A program made the position numbers and the translations under genes. The notes under the pieces are model-generated. The model searched no databases and had not been told where the DNA came from. It saw only the letters and a list, made by a program, of their open reading frames with translations. From positions 1-64,000 of the forward strand of contig CACEBC010000003.1 in the NCBI GenBank assembly GCA_902557735.1: a stretch of DNA of 64,000 nt, written 5' to 3'. Each line of letters starts with the position of its first letter. The stretch's first letter is position 1. This DNA is from Porticoccaceae bacterium. GTDB taxonomy: Bacteria > Pseudomonadota > Gammaproteobacteria > Pseudomonadales > Porticoccaceae. Positions 56,455 through 63,378 of the stretch are shown here, piece after piece.

Positions 56455-56684
56455 TGGCGGAAGAGGTAGGAGTCGAACAACTTTATATCATACTGTTTTA
56501 AATGACTTTTTTGACGCTAAATCAATAACAAGCATCTTGTTGTACCACTGGTTGTACCACTTAGCCATTATACAAATGCTGTTTTAAATCATAATCCATT
56601 TCTCTGCTCGCGCGCGATAATACCCCCCATGGGACAAGACAGATATGCTTATGAGTATGTACCTTGGCAGATACAAAAAAGGTT
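56455..56684 (+). repeat. dispersed repeat copy C (full)
   Basis: Head TGGCGGAAGAGGTAGGAGTC followed by GAACAACTTTATATCAT: read in reverse it is GTTCGACTCC...TTCCGCCA, the T-loop to CCA of a tRNA-Ser. Then two direct TTGTACCAC units (56542-56565), CTTAGCCATTATACAAATG and the CCCCCCATGGGACAAGACAG middle ending CCTTGGCAGATACAAAAAAG. Confidence 0.85.
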
Positions 56685-56763
56685 AATAAACAGACTTCAA
56701 TAGCTCCAGTATCTACTCTGTCAAAATCTGCTTGAGGGAAAATTTACTAACATTATGATCCTA

Positions 56764-57900
56764 CTAACTGATTTCTCGGAAACAGTTTTGCACTTCCTCA
56801 ACGAAAAGCTGGGGTTCCTCAAATGCTGCAAAGTGACCACCTTTGTTTAGCTCGTTCCAGTAGATAATATTTGTATAAACGCGCTCTGCGAAACGTCGAC
56901 TGGTTCTAATGATTTCCTTTGGGAATATACTTGCGCCCATTGGGACTTTAACTTCGGAAATTTCTTTGAATATGTCAATACTCTCCCAGTAAAGTCGGGC
57001 TGAAGAGGCTCCCGTGTTACTCACCCAGTACACCATTATATTATCGAGAATTTCATCTCGAGAAATTACGTTCTCCGGATTTCCATCACAATCTGTCCAT
57101 GCATAGAATTTTTCAATAATCCACGCGGCCTGAGCTGTTGGAGAGTCTGCCAAACCGTAGCCCAAACTTTGCGGGCGAGTTGATTGTTGTTTTGCATATC
57201 CGGAGTCCCAGTCCGCATAGAATTTCAAACTCTTGAGCGCGGATATCTCAAAATCGTTTAGATCGGTCGCGCTCTCGTCTGGGGGAACAAAGACTAGATT
57301 GAGATGAATCGCCCGGCAATGGTCGTGATCTTGCCGAGCTATACAATATGTAACAGCAGAGCCCCAATCTCCACCTTGAGCTAAATACCAGTCGTATCCG
57401 AGACGTCGCATCAGTTTAGCCCAAGTATCACCTATTTTTTCAACTCCCCAACCCGCCTGCTTTGGTTGTCCAGAAAATCCATATCCCGGCAACGAGGGTA
57501 TGACCAAGTGAAAGGCATCTGCTGATTTCCCCTTGAACTTTTGGGGCTCCGTTAAAGGCTCTATAACCCTCAAGAATTCAACCACAGAACCCGGCCAACC
57601 GTGAGTCAGTATCAATGGTCGGGCATGGGGATTACTTGAACGAATGTGCATGAAATGAATATCCAATCCGTCAAAATTTGTCGTAAAATTTGGCCATCTG
57701 TTAATTCGTTGCGATAATCTTTGGAAGTCATATTTGTTTCGCCAGTGATCAATTATCTGGCGCAAATAGGACACAGGCACGCCTTGACTCCAGTCTTTAA
57801 CGGTCTCCTCATCGGGCCAACGTGTGGCGCATAATCTCGCCTTGAGATCCGATAATGTGGCGTCGTCAATAATCAATTCAAAGTTACGAATTTGTTCCAA
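56764..57900 (-). CDS. epoxide hydrolase (EHN family)
   Basis: 378 residues. The N-terminal EHN domain is NFELIIDDATLSDLKARLCA...TRWPDEE. The alpha/beta core has the oxyanion HGWPGS (ILTHGWPGSVVEFLR), nucleophile Asp in LAQGGDWGSAVTYCIA, lid Tyr candidates and the final His in KGGHFAAFEEP. It opens epoxides by a covalent ester at Asp. Start TTG at 57900 has AAGGGG six bases upstream. It is alone between repeat copy C and the small-gene cluster. Microsomal-type epoxide hydrolases are typically used in detoxification or terpene/aromatic breakdown. Confidence 0.9.
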   Translation of the reverse strand: MEQIRNFELIIDDATLSDLKARLCATRWPDEETVKDWSQGVPVSYLRQIIDHWRNKYDFQRLSQRINRWPNFTTNFDGLDIHFMHIRSSNPHARPLILTHGWPGSVVEFLRVIEPLTEPQKFKGKSADAFHLVIPSLPGYGFSGQPKQAGWGVEKIGDTWAKLMRRLGYDWYLAQGGDWGSAVTYCIARQDHDHCRAIHLNLVFVPPDESATDLNDFEISALKSLKFYADWDSGYAKQQSTRPQSLGYGLADSPTAQAAWIIEKFYAWTDCDGNPENVISRDEILDNIMVYWVSNTGASSARLYWESIDIFKEISEVKVPMGASIFPKEIIRTSRRFAERVYTNIIYWNELNKGGHFAAFEEPQLFVEEVQNCFREIS

Positions 57901-58107
57901 TTTTTTCCCCTTGCATTTTGTTTTGAGGTTATTAATTTAAACTGATCGAACAGAATCGTTTGCAGCATAATCGAATCTTGCCTCCCATTTCGCCTAATAA
58001 TGCGTTAAATTAACCCTGCATCGGTGATTAGGCAGATCGCTTTAATTATTTTTAGTCGGAAAAGCTAACACATTTCCTCACTTTCGATATCCCCATTTCA
58101 TGCTTTT

Positions 58108-58137
58108 AATGCATACTATAAATCAATAGTATGCATT
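58108..58137. promoter_or_regulatory. 12-bp perfect inverted repeat before small genes
   Basis: AATGCATACTAT-AAATCA-ATAGTATGCATT. The arms are perfect, the spacer six bases. It lies about 70 bases upstream of the first small gene (58207) and could be an operator or an mRNA hairpin. Confidence 0.65.
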
Positions 58138-58206
58138 TGAGGAATGTATACATAGACCCAATCTAGCAATTATTGGAATTAATTTACTTGTCCGAGGGGG
58201 ACGAAC

Positions 58207-58293
58207 ATGGAAATAACAACTGGCACAATGGTCTTTACGTGTGTACTGCTGACCGCAATCTTTTTATCCGAGTTTTGGCTAAGGGACGATTAG
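58207..58293 (+). CDS. 28-residue membrane peptide
   Basis: A short frame with GAGGGGGACGAAC before its ATG, a strong ribosome-binding site. The product starts MEITTGTMVFTCVLLTAIFL and ends SEFWLRDD: one membrane helix with a single Cys and an acidic end. It is too short for usual gene calling. The Cys-rich peptide follows three bases after its stop and a terminator follows that, so they form a minimal operon behind a perfect inverted repeat. No family recognised. It is like known small inner-membrane subunits in size only. Confidence 0.65.
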   Translation: MEITTGTMVFTCVLLTAIFLSEFWLRDD

Positions 58294-58296
58294 AAG

Positions 58297-58374
58297 ATGG
58301 TGAACTTAAAATGTAAGTGCTGTGACTGCTGCACATGCACATGCTGCTCGAAACAGATTTCTCAGGCCCTCTAA
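58297..58374 (+). CDS. 25-residue Cys-rich peptide
   Basis: MVNLKCKCCDCCTCTCCSKQ then ISQAL: nine Cys in 25 residues, in CKCC-D-CC-T-C-T-CC order. The pattern resembles metallothionein or other metal-thiolate peptides and would bind Cu(I), Zn or similar in the cytoplasm. It starts three bases after the 28-residue gene, with AAGGGA about 12 bases upstream. A perfect terminator lies 22 bp downstream. It is not in any short-peptide family I can name, and no homologue is visible in the window. The chance of such a run being random is low given its place between a good ribosome-binding site and a terminator. Confidence 0.6.
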   Translation: MVNLKCKCCDCCTCTCCSKQISQAL

Positions 58375-58395
58375 TCCCGCCTATGGGATATTTTA

Positions 58396-58420
58396 AAGGG
58401 GCCCAAAGGCCCCTTCTTTT
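58396..58420 (+). terminator. terminator of the small operon
   Basis: AAGGGGCC-CAAA-GGCCCCTT then CTTTTT: perfect 8-bp stem. Confidence 0.92.
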
Positions 58421-58577
58421 TGCCAGCTTTTTGACCGCGGGCGGTGTGCATTTGTAACCGAGAAAATATCACTTAAGCAACATACCAACGACGCCGAGGC
58501 AATTGCCCAAATACATTGCAGGCTCGCATCATGCGCCTCGCCATCTCTGCCTAATCGAGCAACAAAGGAGTGTAAAT

Positions 58578-58712
58578 TTGAAAACTTTTAATTACTTTGA
58601 CGTGACTTGGTGGCAAGTTGGAGATATGCCCCATGCCCATGAAATTATTTTTGGCTTGTTAGCGGTTGGGTTCATTTTATGGGGAGTATATTCCCTAAGT
58701 AATAGAAGTTAG
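58578..58712 (+). CDS. 44-residue membrane protein
   Basis: TTG start (58578) with AAAGGAG seven bases upstream. A longer in-frame start at 58503 lacks a site and adds unconserved residues, so the short form is preferred. The product (FNYFDVTWWQVGDMPHAHE, then IIFGLLAVGFILWGVYSL) has a soluble start rich in Trp and His and one membrane helix. No family recognised. It is in the small-gene cluster, after the terminator of the Cys-rich operon. Inner membrane inferred. Confidence 0.55.
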   Translation: MKTFNYFDVTWWQVGDMPHAHEIIFGLLAVGFILWGVYSLSNRS

Positions 58713-58849
58713 ACAAGTGGGTCTGAGCGATAACTGACCTAAAACATGTGCCAGTATCCGCATTTCGCTTCGAGTAGTTTCTAACTCAAGACAGCCCAAT
58801 CATTGAGACTTTGCCGCTGCTCGACCAGAGTTCATGGCCCGAGTTGGAG

Positions 58850-59703
58850 CTAGCTAGGGTTTTTGGCAAAGATCTCTCGGAGACCTTTTGAGAGTAACCT
58901 TCCGATAATCGAAAAATGGGTCTCCTCATCTAAGACCTCACCTGTAAAGTTTAAGTTAGGATAGTTTCTTTTCTGAATTTTTGTAAACATTTCCCGAACT
59001 AGACCCTCAGTATCCGCAGTTCCGAACATCTGTTTTAATGGCTCGGGCATTTCGGGATAAATCAAATGCTCTTTTGCCCCAACAGCCATGTAAACTCTGG
59101 CATCCAGATCCTTGTGGCTCCGAGCATATGTTTCTTCTTGTTTAAAAATAAACGGATAGTCCCAAGAATACCAAGGGCTTCCCAAGATGTAATTTTGGAA
59201 ATGCAGAGGTTGATTTAAAAGAGCATATGTGCCGAATAAGCCACCCATTGAATTCCAAACAAAGTATTGGCTGAACCGCAAGCAAAACGAGATTCAACAA
59301 ATTCTCTTAGCTCTGTTGTAAGGAATTGAAGAAACTTGTGTGCTCCGCTGCAAGCTAAATCATTGGCCTCGAAACCGGCATATTCAGCCATTGAAGCAGC
59401 TTGAAAGTCGTCTCTTGAGGGCGAAAAATCCCTAGTTCTTAATCTGATGAACTCGCTGCAGTTGCCGTCAATTGGGTACCCCACGCCAATCAACAATATG
59501 GGGGGAATCTCGCCACCAAACATCAGATTATTAATAGCATCACAAGCCGTTCCCAGCATATTATTTGCGTCGCTGAGGTATACAGCTGGCAATGGTTCAT
59601 CGCTATCAACATCGGGAGACATAATGGTAATTTCAAAATTGTCACCTACCACTTCCGAAGGAAGGTCGAAGACAGTTGTATTTTCGATGATTGCTTTGCG
59701 CAT
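58850..59703 (-). pseudogene. frameshifted putative esterase
   Basis: Two overlapping minus-strand frames form one alpha/beta hydrolase (Fes/putative-esterase type). The first (from 59703) has LPAVYLSDANNMLGTACDAI and GEIPPILLIGVGYP and reaches ANTLFG; the second continues NSMGGLFGTYALLNQP, YILGSPWYSWD and ends with the His in LDEETHFSIIGRL. They join at about 59247 by a one-base shift exactly in the G-x-S-x-G nucleophile motif (G-N-S-M-G). Either a real inactivating deletion or a sequencing error; a repair would give a 284-residue enzyme. No signal peptide is seen. Confidence 0.82.
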
Positions 59704-59787
59704 ATCTAAATTTCTAGTTTTTTAATATTTGGTTGAAGAATATAATACAAAAAATAACTTTTCTAAAACTTATGCGTCCCAAAAATC

Positions 59788-59813
59788 AAAAAGGGGCCCT
59801 GTTGGACCCCTTT
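59788..59813 (-). terminator. terminator of the small membrane gene, copy 2
   Basis: Minus strand AAAGGGG-TCC-AACA-GGG-CCCCTTTTT: a stem of about ten pairs, 14 bp after the stop of copy 2. Confidence 0.9.
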
Positions 59814-59826
59814 CGTTTATTTGGTT

Positions 59827-59958
59827 TTAAACTTTATCGGTTGGCTCTTGTATACCCACTCTACTAGCCTGGAGGTCATCCCAACCAGGTCTCAAGAATG
59901 TTAGACAGGCAACAAGTGCCACTCCCGACAAGACCAAATCAGCTATAATTAAAGACAC
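59827..59958 (-). CDS. 43-residue membrane protein, copy 2
   Basis: GTG start at 59958. The bases before it (59961-59973 on the plus strand) read TAAGGAGGTGATC on the minus strand, complementary to the full 16S 3' end, with ideal spacing. The product has one helix (ADLVLSGVALVACLTFL) and the tail RPGWDDLQASRVGIQEPTDK. It is a diverged copy of the gene at 46358-46489, with its upstream DNA and terminator also copied. It suggests very high translation. Next to repeat copy E. Role unknown; it could be a small subunit of a membrane complex or a regulator peptide. Confidence 0.78.
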   Translation of the reverse strand: MSLIIADLVLSGVALVACLTFLRPGWDDLQASRVGIQEPTDKV

Positions 59959-60096
59959 TAGATCACCTCCTTATATTATCCGTTGAAAATTATCTTACGT
60001 AGCGGGGGGCAATTAAGTTTGAACAGATTACTATCTTGCTGTTAGCTTTTAGGAGCGATTTTTAACAGCGTGGTCCCGCTCTGAAGTTAAAGCACC

Positions 60097-60180
60097 ACCC
60101 CCCATGGGACAAGACACCTGTGTTTATGTGCATGTACCTTGGCAGATACAAAAAAGAGGGGTTTTAGAACTTCTGATTTG
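60097..60180 (+). repeat. dispersed repeat copy E
   Basis: CCCCCCATGGGACAAGACAC, then TTTATGTGCATGTACCTTGG and CAGATACAAAAAAGAGGGGT followed by TTTAGAACTTCTGATT. Very like copy F, with about seven differences in 80 bases. Confidence 0.85.
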
Positions 60181-60291
60181 GCAGTGGTTTAGAGAAATCT
60201 TGTTTGGGTTAGAATATCAAGAAGCTATGGCGAAAAATACCAGGTTTAGCACAAACTCGCAGGTGCGGAAACTGCTAGAGAGTTGGAGCAA

Positions 60292-61395
60292 ATGAAAAGT
60301 AACATTAGGATTATTTTTATAACACTTTTGATTTCAGGAATGAGCGTTACTCAAGCAAAAGAATTTAACCACAAAACTAAGCGCGTTCCAGCTGAATGGG
60401 AGCCACAAGAGGCGACTTGGATGCAATGGCCTGGTTATTGGGAAAAAGATCATGAACGGGCATTTGCAGAGATAGCCAATATTATTTCACGCTACCAAAA
60501 ACTTCATATTCTCTTCCATTCAGATCAAGTTTATGCGGATGCTCTTAAAGCGTTGACTAACATAGGGGTAGACCCTGAAGACAAAAACATCCAATGGCAC
60601 GCAATACCTTATGATAATTCTTGGATGAGAGATAATGGACCTGTTTATGTTTTGAATGACAAAGAAATAAGGATTCAAAATTGGAATTTCAATGCATGGG
60701 GTGGTGCTTTTGGTTCAGATATACCCTTTAATTTAGATAATTCAGTCCCAGACAAAGTTGGCGCGATACTTGGGATGCCTGTTGACCAGATAAAGATCGT
60801 TCATGAACGAGGCAACTTGGAGTTTAATGGATCAGATACAGTTATGCTGAATTGGAGCACCATTGGAGATCCAAGTCGAAACTTAAACTACAGTAAAAAG
60901 CGGGCGGAGCGCGATTTGAAGAAGTACTTTGGTGTAAAACACGTTGTCTTTATCGAGGGAATCCCAGATGGGGATCGAACCAAAGGGCATATTGATGGTA
61001 TTGCCCGGTTTATTGGACCGAGAACTGTAGTCATTATCCAATGTACACCTCAGTCTTTATGTGGACGTGATAGCAAAGAAGCTGAAATCTATGATAAGGC
61101 AGCAAAAATAATAGAAAAGGCAGGGTTCACTGTCATAAGACAACCGATCGAAGGTTATGTTAACTACAAAAACCAAATGTTTGATACTAATTACATGAAC
61201 TGGCTCGTTGGAAACGGATTTGTAATTGTGCCTGGCTTTGGGAACCCGAAAACAGATATCACGGCAAAATCGCGTATAGAGAGCTATTTTCCTGATCGTG
61301 ATGTCTATCTGATTGAAATGTTAAGCTCGTGGTCAGCAGGCGGGGGAGTTCATTGTCATACAAATGATCAACCCGCCTTACCTGTTTCAAACTAA
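60292..61395 (+). CDS. exported agmatine-deiminase-like protein
   Basis: About 367 residues. N-terminal signal peptide (IRIIFITLLISGMSVTQA), which is not usual in agmatine deiminases. The guanidine-modifying fold is clear: RVPAEWEPQEATWMQWPGYW, DNSWMRDNGPVYVLND, NFNAWGGAFGSD, VHERGNLEFNGSDTVML, DRTKGHIDGIARF (catalytic His/Asp) and SAGGGVHCHTNDQPAL (catalytic Cys in GGGxHC). It should turn agmatine or a similar guanidine into a carbamoyl product in the periplasm. ATG 60292 is used; the longer TTG form adds three residues. It starts about 110 bases after repeat E. Confidence 0.88.
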   Translation: MKSNIRIIFITLLISGMSVTQAKEFNHKTKRVPAEWEPQEATWMQWPGYWEKDHERAFAEIANIISRYQKLHILFHSDQVYADALKALTNIGVDPEDKNIQWHAIPYDNSWMRDNGPVYVLNDKEIRIQNWNFNAWGGAFGSDIPFNLDNSVPDKVGAILGMPVDQIKIVHERGNLEFNGSDTVMLNWSTIGDPSRNLNYSKKRAERDLKKYFGVKHVVFIEGIPDGDRTKGHIDGIARFIGPRTVVIIQCTPQSLCGRDSKEAEIYDKAAKIIEKAGFTVIRQPIEGYVNYKNQMFDTNYMNWLVGNGFVIVPGFGNPKTDITAKSRIESYFPDRDVYLIEMLSSWSAGGGVHCHTNDQPALPVSN

Positions 61396-61724
61396 CTTCT
61401 ATCATTTTATAAAAAACTAACTAAAAAATTTACACAAACTTTTTTAAGCATTAATTTTAGCTAGTTTCAGTGAGGTAAACCTCTTGAGCGGGAGCGATTA
61501 TTCTTATAAGTCTTTTTTTGTTTCACCATTTATACCAACCCTTTTTCTTGCTACTCTTTTAATCATGAAAATCCCGATTGCATTCTAATAACCATCTTTT
61601 CTCAGCGAGGGATAGTTGTAGATTGAAGGGTGTATATATCGCAGTGAGCATGCATTTCAATCTTTAAGTGGAATCGGATAGGATTTGGAGATAAGAATTT
61701 AGCTTACCACCAATGGAGGAGAAC
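61396..61724. other. intergenic, nothing recognised
   Basis: About 330 bp, AT-rich. A short GAGGT-AA-ACCTC hairpin lies near 61471. GGAGGAGAAC at the end is the ribosome-binding site of the next gene. Confidence 0.4.
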
Positions 61725-62240
61725 ATGAGTACGGTCGAAAATGAGTTTCAAACACAAGAACTTACGTGTAGTATCTTCAGCTATACGTTAGCACAATTCG
61801 AGGAACTTCAAACAGCGGAAGCGGTCCAGATGTGGGAGGATGATCTCAATGATAATTCTTGCTCCTATCCTTTGCTTGTGCAGTCCCCTTTCAACGAGTA
61901 TGGTCTAAATCTATCGACTTCTATCGATGAAGAACCGAAGTCGAAGACAGTGTATGTGGTGCCCCACTACTTTTACACCACTGCCGATTACGAGATTGAA
62001 GAGCCGATTGACGGTACTTACACGGCGATACTAGCACCAATTGTTGGGACTTTATTTGAAGGTCGACCTATGGAATTCTTTGAGCGCGATGGAGACCAAA
62101 TCTATCCCGAACTTGCAGGGGCTTCAGACGCAACTGATTTTGCCATTAGTTTCTATTGGGGTAGTGAGTTCGCTGGCTCATTTGCCCTTGCAGATGTGAA
62201 CGATGACATCCTAGCTGATATAGCGAAAAAGTTTACATGA
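61725..62240 (+). CDS. hypothetical acidic protein
   Basis: About 171 residues from ATG 61725, which has GGAGG five bases upstream (a longer frame adds four residues). Strongly acidic with no signal peptide or membrane segment. Segments include TLAQFEELQTAEAVQMWEDD, SKTVYVVPHYFYTTADYEIE and FAISFYWGSEFAGSFALADV. No family recognised. It lies between the deiminase and the HNH nuclease in the last repeat-delimited block. It might be an immunity or anti-defence protein, but nothing in the sequence proves this. Confidence 0.55.
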   Translation: MSTVENEFQTQELTCSIFSYTLAQFEELQTAEAVQMWEDDLNDNSCSYPLLVQSPFNEYGLNLSTSIDEEPKSKTVYVVPHYFYTTADYEIEEPIDGTYTAILAPIVGTLFEGRPMEFFERDGDQIYPELAGASDATDFAISFYWGSEFAGSFALADVNDDILADIAKKFT

Positions 62241-62329
62241 CTATAAGGGTCAACCGTTACAGTAGAAAATTAAAATCTTTCAAGGTTTAGCCTTATCTGG
62301 GACAACCGAACTGGAGTTTATCTAAGAGA

Positions 62330-63256
62330 ATGGCCAAAGATGATAGTCAGAGGGAGCGTGTAAAGCCCAGTTATCACCTGATTAAAAGACGGAGTGATTT
62401 AAATTTATCCTCTAAACATCGCCGGAAAAAAGGAAAGACTTGGTTCACCGAAACTAGCATTAGAGGCCGCCCAGTTGGGCACAAATGCGAAATAAACGAT
62501 ATTGTCTATATTTATATTATAGATTATGGATTGGTCGCACGAGGTAAAGTCTTAGAGAAAAAGGTCACGGAGCTAAATAATCTTTCTGAAGTGGTCACCT
62601 TCATTAACCATGAAGCGAAATATAAGGAGGTCTCATATTGGGGTGATGTTTTTTTTACAAAGTTGAGCGATCTAGTAGACAGTACATTTTCTTTCTATGT
62701 CCTAGAAGTCCACGTGGATGTTGAGTTGTTGGATGAAGTCATGATGCTCGATCCAAAAAAAGCGAAAGTCAAAGAACAGGGGGCATGGAAGTATCTAGAC
62801 GAACCGATAGAAAAGTATACTTATGAGTCAAATCAGTTATCTCCAATCATTCCCCCTCAGCTTCGACAAAAAATTCAGATTGAGTTCAATTCAGTAAGTG
62901 ATCATTTTGTTTATGACGTTGATCATTTTGTTCCGAAGAATTGGGGAGGACCAGGAAACATAGAAGAAAATCTGATTCCCCTTGCTCTCTCGGTTAATAG
63001 AAATAAGTCAGATAAGATCCCAGCAGGTCTATTTTTTGTGGCAAGTAAGATGCCGCATATTTTGGGAGGAATTAAATCTAAATATTTCAATGAGAAATAC
63101 TTTTCCAAAACAAACTTTTTAAAAGATATAGAAGCTAAAGAGGACGCAAAGAAAATTACTAATATCGTCAGCGAACTGGACATAAATGATATAAAGAAAT
63201 TTTACAGCGATGTCAGAAGGTTCCACTACGGGAATCATTTCGAGGAGTTATCTTAG
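62330..63256 (+). CDS. HNH endonuclease with possible EVE/PUA-like N-terminus
   Basis: 308 residues. The C-terminal third has an HNH nuclease motif: YDVDHFVPKNWGGPGN, NLIPLALSVNRNKSDKIP (D-H then N then N-x-x-K). The N-terminal 170 residues include KCEINDIVYIYIIDYGLVAR, GKVLEKKV and YWGDVFFTKLSDLVD, the layout of an EVE/PUA-like fold that senses modified bases in type IV restriction proteins. That part is judged by eye. With an HNH and this domain it could restrict modified phage DNA. It ends 20 bp before repeat copy F, so it belongs to the last cargo block. Start ATG 62330 has only a weak AAGAG. Confidence 0.68.
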   Translation: MAKDDSQRERVKPSYHLIKRRSDLNLSSKHRRKKGKTWFTETSIRGRPVGHKCEINDIVYIYIIDYGLVARGKVLEKKVTELNNLSEVVTFINHEAKYKEVSYWGDVFFTKLSDLVDSTFSFYVLEVHVDVELLDEVMMLDPKKAKVKEQGAWKYLDEPIEKYTYESNQLSPIIPPQLRQKIQIEFNSVSDHFVYDVDHFVPKNWGGPGNIEENLIPLALSVNRNKSDKIPAGLFFVASKMPHILGGIKSKYFNEKYFSKTNFLKDIEAKEDAKKITNIVSELDINDIKKFYSDVRRFHYGNHFEELS

Positions 63257-63274
63257 CAATCTTGATCATAGCCA

Positions 63275-63360
63275 CAATATCCCCCATGGGACAAAACATT
63301 TGTATTTATGTGCATCTACCTTGGCAGATACAAAAAAGAGGGGTTTTAGAACTCTTGATT
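63275..63360 (+). repeat. dispersed repeat copy F
   Basis: CCCCCATGGGACAAAACATT, then ATTTATGTGCATCTACCTTG and GCAGATACAAAAAAGAGGGG then TTTTAGAACTCTTGATT. After it the DNA becomes GC-richer. Confidence 0.85.
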
Positions 63361-63378
63361 GCGCAAAGGTTCGAATTG

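Noticed and set aside
59961-59973. 16S rRNA 3' end (GATCACCTCCTTA)
   Set aside because: Only 13 bases match, on the plus strand; it is the complement of the ribosome-binding site of the small gene on the minus strand.
60104-60295. 63-residue gene at repeat copy E
   Set aside because: The first part is repeat sequence and the rest is unconserved; kept only as a finding about copy E/F coding bias.
46026-63360. Chromosomal integron with attC sites
   Set aside because: Repeats lack RYYYAAC/GTTRRRY ends and the usual inverted arms, cargo strands vary, and no integron integrase is present.
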